A DNA stretch of 64,000 bases from JANRLL01 sp033762715 (GCA_033762715.1 JANRLL010000004.1:1-64000); one strand, 5' to 3'; shown: positions 34,452 to 43,115, counted from the stretch's first letter. Numbers and translations: made by a program. Notes: generated by a model from the letters alone, not told the origin.

Positions 34452-35255
34452 ATGGCCCATGATTATGGGCATAAGACTTATTTTAATATGCTAAAGCAGG
34501 AATGTGATCAAGGGTTGCGTATTGATTCCTATGCGACGCGAATATCAGACCAAGCAGAACACTATAACAATGCGTTTTGGACCAGCTATAACGCAGTAAG
34601 CATAGTATTAAAATCCAAAGGTTTCACGGATGATGATATTCACCAAGAAGTGCGCCATTTTATGGAGTCGCTTCGTGAACAAGCGCGTCAACAGGCAAGT
34701 ATATATTCGATCAGTGAAGAAGAAATACCGGAACGTATAATGGCGGTTTTTGAGCCTAGGCAGGCTGGTGAGCAACATCTATATCACGATCTGGTAAGGT
34801 TGTTGGTTGAAAATATTGGTAAGACGTTTAATGGCGAGAAAATTGACCAGGAAAAAGGGCGCTTGCTGCTGATCGCTATTAATACAAGATTGGTAGAATC
34901 TAACTATACAGAGCTGCCGCTGGATGTAATGGATGATATGCTGATTGCGAATGCGAAGCGCGAGGCAAGGGCTATTTTTTCAGGTGAACAAAGACCCTAT
35001 TCGAATTTTACGGAGCCGGCGACGATTGTTGAGCTCGATCCTAAAGTGGCGGCGCCGCTGGATCCATTGCCGCCGGCACCGGTGGATAATGCACTGGAGA
35101 TTGTCGAAACCCAGCCAGGCGTAGATCCTGCGCAATGGACTTCAAAGCGAGAGCTGCGTGCTACGAAGGTGATTAACGTCACGCCAGGCACGCCACCAGA
35201 AAAATGGGCGTCACGCACCATTCCTCCTGAAGGCGGCGATAAATCGATTGTTTAA
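34452..35255 (+). CDS. Unknown soluble protein with disordered C terminus
   Basis: The 267-residue protein has a helical N-terminal two-thirds (to about 185) and then a proline- and alanine-rich tail with a repeated motif: GVDPAQWTSKRELRATKV and GTPPEKWASRTIPPEGG share a P-x-x-W-x-S-R pattern. No signal peptide. The ribosome binding site is weak and a 78-base gap precedes it. The stop overlaps that of sdhA by four bases. Function unknown. Confidence 0.66.
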   Translation: MAHDYGHKTYFNMLKQECDQGLRIDSYATRISDQAEHYNNAFWTSYNAVSIVLKSKGFTDDDIHQEVRHFMESLREQARQQASIYSISEEEIPERIMAVFEPRQAGEQHLYHDLVRLLVENIGKTFNGEKIDQEKGRLLLIAINTRLVESNYTELPLDVMDDMLIANAKREARAIFSGEQRPYSNFTEPATIVELDPKVAAPLDPLPPAPVDNALEIVETQPGVDPAQWTSKRELRATKVINVTPGTPPEKWASRTIPPEGGDKSIV

Positions 35256-37027
35256 TAGGCCCTGACTTCCGGCATAAAGCTTTCGGGCTCGTCTGACTGC
35301 ATACGCACCGCGCGCGTGTGATATTCAACTGCTCCGCTATCATCAATCTTCGCCAAGCTATGGGTGAGCCACTTACTGTCATTGCGCTCAGGGTAATCTT
35401 CACGCCAATGAGCGCCGCGGCTTTCCATGCGCTGCTGGGCGCAGGCGAGGGTGGCGGTTGCTTGCCGCATCAGATTATCCACCTCAATCGCATCCAGTAG
35501 ATCATTATTCCACAGCAACGATTGATCCGCGATATGTAGCTCGTGCTGTAGCTGTTGCCATAGGGTTGTAAGCTTGGCTTGTCCGCTGGCAAGCACATCG
35601 TGATTGCGGAAAATATTGGCGTGATGCTGCATCAGATGTTGTAGTGATTTGCGTAATGCGTTGGGGCGTATCGTACCCTGACGTTGGCGCAACCCATCAA
35701 ATCGCGCCAGCGCCGGATCCAGACAGGAGGCAGGCAAGTGTTGATGCGCGCGAGAACGGCTCAGCTTAATTGCAGCTTCTTCACCGGCGGATTTACCAAA
35801 AATCACTAACTCCAGCAGCCCATTGCAACCCAGGCGATTTGCCCCATGCACTGAAGTGCAGGCGGCCTCGCCAATGGCGTAGAGTTGTGGCACGATCTGC
35901 TCATTGGCTCGCACCACACGGCTTCCCACATCGGTTGGAATTCCGCCCATGGTATAATGCACGGCAGGCAATACCGGAATCGGTTGGCGCGTGATGTCAA
36001 TGCGGCCAAAGCGCTCGGCGATATCTTTGATCGAAGGAAGTTTGCTGTGTAGAAGTTCAGGTTCCAAATGGGTGAGGTCGAGCTGCAAATGATCGCGCTG
36101 AGGCCCGCAACCACGGCCTTCAACTATTTCCTGCATCATGGCGCGTGAAATGATGTCGCGCGAGGCCAGTTCCATGCTGCTGGGCGCATAACGCTCCATA
36201 AAACGCTCGCCCAACCCATTGCGCAGCACGGCGCCTTCACCGCGCGCACCCTCGGTAATCAGAATGCCAGTGCCATAGAGGCCGGTGGGGTGGAACTGAA
36301 TGAACTCCATGTCTTGCAGCGCAATGCCAGCGCGTGAAGCCATACCGCCGCCATCGCCGGTGCAGATGGTTGATGAGGTGGTCGAGGCATAGGCTTGGCC
36401 GAAGCCGCCAGTAGCCAAGATAGTCGTATGTGCTTGAAAGACATGAAGCGTGCCTGTTTCCAATTGCCAGGCCAGCACACCCAAACAGCCGCCTTGTGCA
36501 TCCATCAGCAAATCAAGCGCGATATATTCCACGAAAAATGCCACGCGCTGTTTGAGTGCCTGGGCATAAAGCGTGTGCAAGAGTGAATGACCCGTGCGAT
36601 CGGCTACGGCACAGGCGCGGTAAGCAGGGCCGCCCTTACCGTAATCGGTATATTGCCCGCCATAAGCCCGCTGATAAATGGTGCCATCATCACCGCGCGT
36701 GAAAGGCATGCCCATCTGCTCGAGCTCGACAATAGCCTCGGGTGCGCGTTCACACATGAAGGCAATCGCATCCTGATCGCCCAGCCAATCGGAACCGCGC
36801 ACGGTGTCATACATATGCCAGCGCCAATCATCGACCACGCGATTGCCCAGCGCTGCATTAATACCGCCTTGGGCGGCAACGGTGTGGCTGCGGGTAACAG
36901 GAACTTTCGACAAACACGCCACACTGGCGCCCCGTTCACTGGCAGCCACTGCTGCACGCAAACCAGCGCCGCCGGCGCCGATAATCAGCACATCATGGGT
37001 GTGATAGGTGAGGTTGTATGCGGTCAT
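35252..37027 (-). CDS. sdhA: Succinate dehydrogenase/fumarate reductase flavoprotein subunit
   Basis: This 591-residue flavoprotein oxidises succinate to fumarate (or the reverse) with covalent FAD. FAD-binding IIGAGGAGLRAAVAAS and the flavin-linking histidine in RSHTVAAQGGI are present, as are FIQFHPTG, TEGARGEGA with the catalytic arginine, VHYTMGGI and GANRLGCNGLLELVIFG; the last differs from the usual GGNSLLDLVVFG. No sdhB, sdhC or sdhD lies next to it, so it is an orphan here. The partners may be elsewhere, or this may be a second paralog with another acceptor. Divergence from consensus argues for caution over the exact role. Confidence 0.85.
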   Translation of the reverse strand: MTAYNLTYHTHDVLIIGAGGAGLRAAVAASERGASVACLSKVPVTRSHTVAAQGGINAALGNRVVDDWRWHMYDTVRGSDWLGDQDAIAFMCERAPEAIVELEQMGMPFTRGDDGTIYQRAYGGQYTDYGKGGPAYRACAVADRTGHSLLHTLYAQALKQRVAFFVEYIALDLLMDAQGGCLGVLAWQLETGTLHVFQAHTTILATGGFGQAYASTTSSTICTGDGGGMASRAGIALQDMEFIQFHPTGLYGTGILITEGARGEGAVLRNGLGERFMERYAPSSMELASRDIISRAMMQEIVEGRGCGPQRDHLQLDLTHLEPELLHSKLPSIKDIAERFGRIDITRQPIPVLPAVHYTMGGIPTDVGSRVVRANEQIVPQLYAIGEAACTSVHGANRLGCNGLLELVIFGKSAGEEAAIKLSRSRAHQHLPASCLDPALARFDGLRQRQGTIRPNALRKSLQHLMQHHANIFRNHDVLASGQAKLTTLWQQLQHELHIADQSLLWNNDLLDAIEVDNLMRQATATLACAQQRMESRGAHWREDYPERNDSKWLTHSLAKIDDSGAVEYHTRAVRMQSDEPESFMPEVRAY

Positions 37028-37174
37028 GCTCTATTTCAAGCACAAGGCGGGCAAAAACGGTAGTAATAATTGTAAGGTTATCCACCTAATACAGCGCCTG
37101 ACCCTTTTTCGGCATTACTTTGCCAGCGTGTATCAGAGACAGCGCTTAGAAACGTTTCATTAATGCTAGCATAA

Positions 37175-38023
37175 TCATAGCGCAGTACCAGCATTTGGTT
37201 TCACCGTATAAGGCGTTTTTGTGTTTACAAGTTTTGCAAATGTTCGTGGCATTGTCAGGGATTCTACTTCTGTGCAGTAACCATCGTTAATTGTGACACC
37301 TAGTATATTCAGAATATCCGCGTTTACCGCGGCACCTGTATTATGGAAAGTGATTTGTGCTTTTTCTGTTTCATCCGGCGGTTGATAGCCAATAAAGGGA
37401 GTGTGTATATGACCAAAAAAAATGTGAGAGACTCCCGATAACAAATTGTCTTCAGACAATGTTTCTCTTATCTCGTTTATTTTTTTGTTTACGGGAAACC
37501 GCAACCAAGACGCGCCTGTTGCAGGTAATGCGATATTAAATGCTGCCTGTACGATTTTCTCGACTTGCGATGGTTGGTTATCGTTATAACTGATAGGCTT
37601 ACGGATTTGTATATCTGGCTCCATATGCCAATCACCATGCAAGAAAAGACTATCACCGACCCGGTAATGAGAAGGGTGAATATGAAGATTAGGGTATTGG
37701 GTTTCCAATGACGATAGCAGCTTTTCAAATTCTACAAACCGTTCATGATTTCCCAAAATATAATGGAATTCGATATTGGGATATTCTTTTAAAATATCAG
37801 AAAGCCAGTTTTTTGCTGTTATCAAAACATCTGCTGGTGATGAGTATGGCTGCTGGAATTCAAAATTATCGCCATTTAATATACATTGGTCAAAAGTGCC
37901 CGTATTTAATAATGGCTTTAATTGTTTACTCCATGCCTGGTCACCTGATGAATATAACGCTCCGATATGCAGGTCGGAAATAACAAGAATATGGTGACTG
38001 GAAGTAGTGGGCAATATGTTCAT
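37175..38023 (-). CDS. Calcineurin-like metallophosphoesterase
   Basis: This 282-residue enzyme shows the full motif set of the superfamily: SDLHIG (near residue 16), NGDN, LGNHERF, LHGDWH and FGHIHTPF, which bind two metals. Substrate unknown; it could be a nucleotide or lipid phosphoesterase. No signal peptide or membrane helix. Its codons and flanks are clearly more AT-rich than the genes around it, suggesting recent acquisition. Single gene; I see no clear feature in the 147 bases that follow it. Confidence 0.82.
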   Translation of the reverse strand: MNILPTTSSHHILVISDLHIGALYSSGDQAWSKQLKPLLNTGTFDQCILNGDNFEFQQPYSSPADVLITAKNWLSDILKEYPNIEFHYILGNHERFVEFEKLLSSLETQYPNLHIHPSHYRVGDSLFLHGDWHMEPDIQIRKPISYNDNQPSQVEKIVQAAFNIALPATGASWLRFPVNKKINEIRETLSEDNLLSGVSHIFFGHIHTPFIGYQPPDETEKAQITFHNTGAAVNADILNILGVTINDGYCTEVESLTMPRTFAKLVNTKTPYTVKPNAGTAL

Positions 38024-38183
38024 TTATTAGTTTTTACGCAATTTTCTGCAGTTGTCAAAAGTATTGCATATGACTAAAATCAATTAAAGTGCTGTAAAAT
38101 AAATATAATTCATTTTTTTCTATTATAACTTTATTAGTAATCATATGAGATTATATGTTAATTTAACTTTCTAGATTTGTATT

Positions 38184-39014
38184 ATGATCGATACGCACGT
38201 TCGCCACATTATAAAAAACGCACTGTCCGAGGATATCGGCACCGGCGATATCACTTCGCAGCTGACCATACCGGCAGAAACCCAGGCTCAGGCACAGCTT
38301 GTCGCACGTGAAGCGATGGTGGTATGTGGCATGCAGGTAGCTGAGGAAGTGTATCACCAGCTCGATATAAGCATACGGGTGAAGCCGTCTGCTATTGATG
38401 GTCAGCTGGTTACGGCGGGGGATGTGTTGGCAGAAATTAGCGGGCCCGCACGAGCGTTGCTAACCGGTGAGCGCGTGATGCTTAACTTGATGCAGCGCAT
38501 GTCGGGCGTGGCGACATTAACCAGGGAATATGTCGAGAAGGTGCAGGGTACCAAAGCGATCGTTTTAGATACGCGTAAAACTATGCCAGGTCTGCGCGCG
38601 ATTGATAAATATGCCGTCTATATTGGCGGTGGAAAAAATCATCGTATGCGCCTGGATGATATGGTGCTGATCAAAGATAATCATATTGCGCTGTGCGGCG
38701 GAATTTATGAGGCAGTGGTGAAAGTGCGCGCCTCTACGCAACTTCCCATCGTCGTGGAATGCGACACCATTGATCAGGTGAAAGAGGCGCTCATTGCGCA
38801 GCCTGATCGTATCCTGCTCGATAATATGTCGCTTGAAAATTTGAAAGAAGCGGTGCGGCTTGCTAAAGGCAAACTGCCATTAGAAGCATCGGGCGGCATC
38901 ACACTGGCTACGATTCATGGGATTGCCCACACAGGCGTGGACTTCATTTCGGTAGGCGCGCTCACGCACTCTACCATGTCAGCCGATATTGGTTTGGATG
39001 TGGTAACTAAGTAA
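38184..39014 (+). CDS. nadC: Nicotinate-nucleotide pyrophosphorylase (quinolinate PRTase)
   Basis: NadC makes nicotinate mononucleotide from quinolinate and PRPP in de novo NAD synthesis. The 276-residue protein has the conserved ISGPARALLTGERVMLN, LDTRKTMPGLRAIDKYAV, GGGKNHRMRLDDMVLIKDNH and ASGGI segments, and the usual length. nadA and nadB are not in the window. The start at 38184 follows an AT-rich gap with no clear ribosome binding site. The stop overlaps the convergent 74-residue gene by eight bases. Confidence 0.94.
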   Translation: MIDTHVRHIIKNALSEDIGTGDITSQLTIPAETQAQAQLVAREAMVVCGMQVAEEVYHQLDISIRVKPSAIDGQLVTAGDVLAEISGPARALLTGERVMLNLMQRMSGVATLTREYVEKVQGTKAIVLDTRKTMPGLRAIDKYAVYIGGGKNHRMRLDDMVLIKDNHIALCGGIYEAVVKVRASTQLPIVVECDTIDQVKEALIAQPDRILLDNMSLENLKEAVRLAKGKLPLEASGGITLATIHGIAHTGVDFISVGALTHSTMSADIGLDVVTK

Positions 39015-39231
39015 GGATATTGAGCAGGAATTCTTCCATCTCATCTTGTTTTTTGATGGAGGTAAGATTCGCTTTGAATTCTTCCTTGGCAATCGTCATG
39101 TCAATCATCGCTTGCTGTTTCTCACTACCACTTTCCAGTGTAAGAGGCTTTGCAAGTGTCTTGGCGCTATTTTCCAAGCGCTGCGATGCGCTCGTTAAAC
39201 CAGCTAGTGCATTATTGATGGCTGAAATCAT
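39007..39231 (-). CDS. Minimal flagellar-rod-like protein
   Basis: This 74-residue protein joins the two ends of a flagellar rod/hook protein with almost nothing between. The N terminus (MISAINNALAGLTSASQRLENSAK) matches the amphipathic start of FlgB/FlgC/FlgG, and the C terminus (IDMTIAKEEFKANLTSIKKQDEMEEFLLNI) matches their closing coiled coil. Strong ribosome binding site AAGGAG. It could be a rod adaptor or a relic; no flagellar gene is nearby. Confidence 0.72.
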   Translation of the reverse strand: MISAINNALAGLTSASQRLENSAKTLAKPLTLESGSEKQQAMIDMTIAKEEFKANLTSIKKQDEMEEFLLNILT

Positions 39232-39302
39232 GACGGTGTCTCCTTATGCAGCTACGACTATAGCATAAACCGCTTAGAAAATGATTAAAAATAGATGGCA
39301 TT

Positions 39303-40106
39303 TTATTGAAATGGTATCGTCAGCCACATACCGCAGCGTATACCTGTGTCGGCTACGTTATAGGTGGCTGCGGGCGATGAGCTGCCGCCGGTTGCGCAGC
39401 TGCTGTTGATGTCGACAAAGGCGCCCATATAGCCTTGCACGGGCAGGCCATCATCCATTTTCGTATCAATTTGCAGCGCCTCTTCCGGGCGAAAGATCGG
39501 GCCGACAGCGCCCCAAAGAGGATAGCCTGAATTTACCGTGCCGATGGTGACGTAGATAGATTGTGTCGCGGCAATGCCGTGCGGCGTGATAGAGTCAATT
39601 TTAAAGCCAGCGCCAGTTACTGAACGTGGACAGCTTACGCCAATATTGGGGATTAAGTAATCGGTGGTTGCGCCATCGCCGCTGCCTGAGCCGCTGTAGG
39701 TGCCGTCAATCAGCCCTGCATTGGCCAAATGTTGCCAGGCGGTAAACATTTCATAGCGATCGCCGGCTGAGGTATGAACCCATTCATCGCCGCCGCCGTT
39801 ACAGGTTTCGACCTGCGGGGAAGCGTTATAGGGGGAGGTGCAGTTGCCATCGGGATCGGCAGGCCAAAAGGACGTCGCATTAGGCATATCGCCTGGCCAA
39901 TAATTATATTTCTCGCGGAAGGTGATGATGGCTTGGCGGAAGGTGACGAGCTCTTTCATTGCGCCTTGCACCTGGGAGCTGCGCACCATCGATTGTGCAA
40001 CAACGACACCTGAAATGATAAGGCCGATAATAGCCACGACAATGGCCATTTCCAACAGAGTGAAGCCATGAATTTTACGCTGATGTTCAAGAGGATAGCT
40101 ATACAT
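39303..40106 (-). CDS. Pseudopilin-like protein, PGD family
   Basis: Prepilin signal HGFTLLEMAIVVAIIGLI with glutamate at mature position 5. Then comes the pattern shared by the pilins at 44672, 45418 and 46301: FREKYNYWPGDMPNAT, WQHLANAGLIDG.Y, and near the end ID.KMDDGLPVQG. Four cysteines in the globular part suggest disulphides. I use the ATG at 40106; one at 40130 adds eight residues. A TATAGT box seven bases before 40106 would give a leaderless mRNA, though no good -35 is seen. Exported and assembled in the inner membrane. 267 residues. Confidence 0.85.
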   Translation of the reverse strand: MYSYPLEHQRKIHGFTLLEMAIVVAIIGLIISGVVVAQSMVRSSQVQGAMKELVTFRQAIITFREKYNYWPGDMPNATSFWPADPDGNCTSPYNASPQVETCNGGGDEWVHTSAGDRYEMFTAWQHLANAGLIDGTYSGSGSGDGATTDYLIPNIGVSCPRSVTGAGFKIDSITPHGIAATQSIYVTIGTVNSGYPLWGAVGPIFRPEEALQIDTKMDDGLPVQGYMGAFVDINSSCATGGSSSPAATYNVADTGIRCGMWLTIPFQ

Positions 40107-40189
40107 TCTCTCACTATAGCATGCTGCCATTAAATAAATCTTAATTGCAGCGCGCTATACTGAAAATAAGGATAGGTGGTCAACTACAT

Positions 40190-40483
40190 ATGAAAACGCG
40201 TTACTTCGTTACACGGTGTGTGCGCTGCGGCGAGATGCCATATTACCTTATTTTTTATCATGATATTCGCCAGCACCCTGGCCAGTTTGTGATGCTGTGC
40301 ACCTTCGCAAAATTGCGTCAGCTGCTAAGCAGCCGACACGGATTTTCCGATCCGCAGCAATACGGCAAAGTGATTTATAAGAACCGTGAAGGTCAGCCGA
40401 CCGAAATGTTAGCGGAACTGCTCAAAAGTCGTTACGACTTTGACTTGAACGAAATGGGTATCCATGAGGTACGCTTCTTGTAA
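40190..40483 (+). CDS. Unknown small protein with CxxC pair
   Basis: This 97-residue protein has an early CVRCG motif, a possible metal site or zinc ribbon half, followed by a mostly helical chain. The frame opens earlier (40145), but the ATG at 40190 sits behind AGGTGG. It overlaps the end of the convergent plsC-like gene by 52 bases, unusually long here. Either gene's C-terminal end is therefore under double coding constraint. No function recognised. Confidence 0.6.
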   Translation: MKTRYFVTRCVRCGEMPYYLIFYHDIRQHPGQFVMLCTFAKLRQLLSSRHGFSDPQQYGKVIYKNREGQPTEMLAELLKSRYDFDLNEMGIHEVRFL

Positions 40484-41265
40484 GTCTTTTTGACCCACGG
40501 CCGTTCGCGTATATCATCAATCGTATTTTCAATTACATCATGACAATGTTGGGCAAGCGCTTTGCGATCCTGAAACTCGGCAATCGTCACCGGCTCTAGA
40601 AAATGCAGTTCCATCTTCACCGAACCAAAGGCCAAAAACTTAAACAGGTGAGGGACCATATCCATATCGCCATACCAGGCAATCAGTGGCCACTGGGTGG
40701 AATCGACCGGCAGGCGGTTGATGCGCGTATAGGTCATAGCCACGGGTTGAATATAAAGCGGTTGGTCTTTATCCGCCTCCTCAGCCAAGCTAAAAAAGCT
40801 CGATTTGAACGGCAGCATATGCACGCCATTATTGGTAGTGGATTCAGGAAAGAGTGAGATGATTTCACCTTGGCGAATCGCATCGTGCAGCGGCTGTTTG
40901 GCGTCCTTGATTTTATTGGCCTTACGCTCAATGAAAATCGCACCGGTCAATTTGCAGATATAGCCAATCACCGGCCAGCGCCCAATTTCAACCTTCGGCG
41001 TGAAACGGGCAGGGACATAGGCGGCCAACGCTAATATATCAATATAGTTGATATGATTGCTGACCATGAGCAGCGGACGTTTGTCGCTGGGGTGGCCCAT
41101 TGCACTCACCTGGACCCCAAAAATACGCAGCGAACCGCGGGAAAAAATCCGTATCAGCCGATCGCGAAATGCTAGCTTTTTCAAGGTGTAAGCCCCCCAA
41201 AAAGGCAGGAAAAGTACCAGTACCCATATCAGGAAGAGGGCTATTTTAAAAATCGCGCGGATCAT
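40432..41265 (-). CDS. 1-acyl-glycerol-3-phosphate acyltransferase family (PlsC/OlsA-like)
   Basis: The 277-residue membrane-associated acyltransferase has an N-terminal hydrophobic segment (about 5-27), the catalytic HINYID (H-x4-D) in VSNHINYID, and the substrate-binding FPEST. It either makes phosphatidic acid or, as OlsA, adds the second acyl chain to lyso-ornithine lipid. An OlsB-like gene lies 2 kb away on the same strand, which favours the second role or both. Sequence alone does not separate PlsC from OlsA. Confidence 0.85.
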   Translation of the reverse strand: MIRAIFKIALFLIWVLVLFLPFWGAYTLKKLAFRDRLIRIFSRGSLRIFGVQVSAMGHPSDKRPLLMVSNHINYIDILALAAYVPARFTPKVEIGRWPVIGYICKLTGAIFIERKANKIKDAKQPLHDAIRQGEIISLFPESTTNNGVHMLPFKSSFFSLAEEADKDQPLYIQPVAMTYTRINRLPVDSTQWPLIAWYGDMDMVPHLFKFLAFGSVKMELHFLEPVTIAEFQDRKALAQHCHDVIENTIDDIRERPWVKKTYKKRTSWIPISFKSKS

Positions 41266-41332
41266 AACGTACTATTAACAATTAGGGGTTACTATTCATT
41301 AAGATAGCAGCAAACCAGCGAGATGCAAATCT

Positions 41333-42085
41333 ATGACTGAACCTATGATGCAGAAAAAATACGCGACTGCGAATCACCCCAGTATTCATGCGGTGGTCAA
41401 GTCGCTCTATCGCTTTGCCAATAAGCAGCAGGCGCTTGAACGTATGGAGTCTTTAAAAGATCATTTCGTTACCTCAAAACATATGGCGCAAGGCCAACCA
41501 GACGAGACACTGATAATCTGGATTCGGGGATTTGAACTGAAGCCTACCGAAGCGGATGCGGGCTATAAGGGCCATTATGCGCTGATCGCCCCACGCGAAA
41601 TTGAAAATGAGCGCTATACGCTGACGGCAACCAAACTCGAATCCGAACTCAATTATCATCCGCAAAAAGCACGTCCTAAACGCCGCCACCCTGATTGGGG
41701 GCATCCGATCCTGCGCGATATTAAAAAGAAGCGCATCTATTTTACCATGGAAGAGGCGATGAATGAGCTGCAGCGCCTACATGAAGAATATCCCGAAGTG
41801 ACTATTCCTGGCGAACACCAGCTGCTTGCTATTTTGTTTGAGCGCAAAAAAGGCTCCAAATCGCCGGTCACTAAATATAAATTCAATATCCGCGCCTTGC
41901 CCGATGGCGGCTTTATGATCGATCCAAAAGAGAATAAGCGCCCCTTGGTTAGAAAAACGACGCAACGCCCACCAGCCCCTACTGCCGAGGGTGCCGAACC
42001 AGGCGCTCAGTCACAATCTGGCTATTTCACCGCTATGGTGGCCTTAAAGAAGCGCAAAAAACCCACCAATAAGCCCACTAACTGA
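41333..42085 (+). CDS. Unknown basic soluble protein
   Basis: This 250-residue hydrophilic protein with high lysine and arginine content has a pair of related segments (QQALERMESLKDHF near 33 and MEEAMNELQRLHEEY near 138), hinting at an internal duplication. The C terminus (from about 205) is proline-rich then strongly basic and probably disordered. No motif recognised; nucleic-acid binding is possible given the charge. A strong terminator follows. Confidence 0.66.
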   Translation: MTEPMMQKKYATANHPSIHAVVKSLYRFANKQQALERMESLKDHFVTSKHMAQGQPDETLIIWIRGFELKPTEADAGYKGHYALIAPREIENERYTLTATKLESELNYHPQKARPKRRHPDWGHPILRDIKKKRIYFTMEEAMNELQRLHEEYPEVTIPGEHQLLAILFERKKGSKSPVTKYKFNIRALPDGGFMIDPKENKRPLVRKTTQRPPAPTAEGAEPGAQSQSGYFTAMVALKKRKKPTNKPTN

Positions 42086-42106
42086 CGTCATTTCCATTTC
42101 TTTTTA

Positions 42107-42139
42107 ATGGCTAACCTTATGGGTAGCCATGTTTTTTTT
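42107..42139 (+). terminator. Intrinsic terminator
   Basis: ATGGCTA (42107-42113) pairs with TAGCCAT (42124-42130), with further CC/GG pairs inside, followed by GTTTTTTTT. It lies 21 bases after the stop at 42085 and isolates the next transcription unit. Confidence 0.8.
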
Positions 42140-42207
42140 GTATGTTTTATGTGCGGTTGTCACTAAATCTTCAAAAGATTGTTTCCAAAAGTTAACTATT
42201 AATTTGA

Positions 42208-42302
42208 TATACTGCAATTGCATCTGTGATTCGTCACGCATGCTACCTGCTTTGCGGGTACCATTTCTGGGGATCCAATCCCCGCGACACGAGGTGTCAC
42301 AC
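42208..42302 (+). promoter_or_regulatory. Promoter -10 box and four-hairpin 5' leader of the Bax-inhibitor gene
   Basis: TATACT (42208-42213) would start RNA near 42220. The leader then forms four small hairpins in a row: GTGA-TTCG-TCAC (42226-42237, a stable tetraloop), TACCTGC-TTT-GCGGGTA (42244-42260), GGGGAT-CCA-ATCCCC (42269-42283) and GACAC-GAG-GTGTC (42286-42298). The last one holds the GAGG ribosome binding site, so it could block translation. A ybhL leader is known upstream of the same family in Rhizobiales; whether this is related cannot be told here. Confidence 0.5.
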
Positions 42303-43052
42303 ATGAAAAACCAGGGTATCTCCTTGGGAAGTGCAGTTTGGGAGCGCGGTGGTGCTTCCGAAATCAGTCGTAACCAGTTCGTTCTCCTGATGGGGTTCTT
42401 TACCTTCTTGGGGCTCGGACTCACAGCGGTTCTGGCGTACTTCACGACCGGCTGGATGCATATTGTCCCCGCTGTTGAAGAGGGGGGCAAGGCAACCTAT
42501 GCCTGGGCTGGCCCGATCAACTTCTGGCTCTTCTGGGTCGGAGTGTTGGTCACAAGCATCATCGGCATCTTCATCGCTCTTGGTAGCGATAAGCCTGCCG
42601 TGTCGCTCATCGGCTACGCGCTCGTCGCAGGCCCATTCGGGCTTCTGCTCGGGCCAGTGGTCGGTATGTATACGGCCATGTCGATCGTGAAGGTCATCAT
42701 CGTCACCGGTGGTGTAACTGGAGTGCTCACCCTCATCGGGGCGATCATTCCGGAAAGCCTTGAAAACTGGGGTGGCTGGTTGTTCGGAGGGCTGTTGATT
42801 CTGCTCTTCGGCTCACTGGGCGTTCCGCTGTTGGGATTGCTCATTCCTGGGTTCCCCGTTCAGGGCGCACTCACGTTCCTGGATTGGGTTGGAGTGTTTC
42901 TCTTCTCGGCCTATATCATATTCGATATGAATAGGGCGATGAGGGTTCCGGCTACGGTCGATAACGCTATCGATTGTGCGCTCGCACTCTACCTGGACAT
43001 CATCAATCTCTTCATCAGGCTCCTGGAAATCATGGGTCAGAAGAAGGACTGA
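42303..43052 (+). CDS. Bax inhibitor-1 / YccA-type membrane protein
   Basis: The 249-residue inner-membrane protein has seven likely helices and the closing signature ALYLDIINLFIRLLEIMG of the Bax inhibitor-1 (UPF0005) family. These proteins are pH-sensitive calcium leak channels or modulators of membrane proteases. The open frame extends upstream to 42129, but the ATG at 42303 follows GAGGTG and matches the family. Codon use is unlike the neighbours: mostly ATC, CTC, TTC and GTC, with higher GC. That points to recent transfer or, less likely, very strong expression bias. Bounded by terminators on both sides. Confidence 0.82.
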   Translation: MKNQGISLGSAVWERGGASEISRNQFVLLMGFFTFLGLGLTAVLAYFTTGWMHIVPAVEEGGKATYAWAGPINFWLFWVGVLVTSIIGIFIALGSDKPAVSLIGYALVAGPFGLLLGPVVGMYTAMSIVKVIIVTGGVTGVLTLIGAIIPESLENWGGWLFGGLLILLFGSLGVPLLGLLIPGFPVQGALTFLDWVGVFLFSAYIIFDMNRAMRVPATVDNAIDCALALYLDIINLFIRLLEIMGQKKD

Positions 43053-43068
43053 TAACCTCTACAAAAAC

Positions 43069-43115
43069 AAACGGTCCAACCGTTTTTCCCTACGCAACCG
43101 CGTGGGGTTTTTTTT
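43069..43115 (+). terminator. Double hairpin terminator
   Basis: AAACGG-tccaa-CCGTTT (43069-43085) is followed by CCCTACGC-aacc-GCGTGGGG (43088-43107) and eight T. It ends the Bax-inhibitor transcript 17 bases after its stop. The rest of the gap to 43226 shows nothing further. Confidence 0.85.

Noticed and set aside
36587..37063. 158-codon plus-strand frame over the start of sdhA
   Set aside because: It lies opposite the conserved FAD-binding region; shadow frame.
42129..42302. N-terminal extension of the Bax-inhibitor protein
   Set aside because: It would start inside the upstream terminator and read through the hairpin leader; the ATG at 42303 has a good ribosome binding site.
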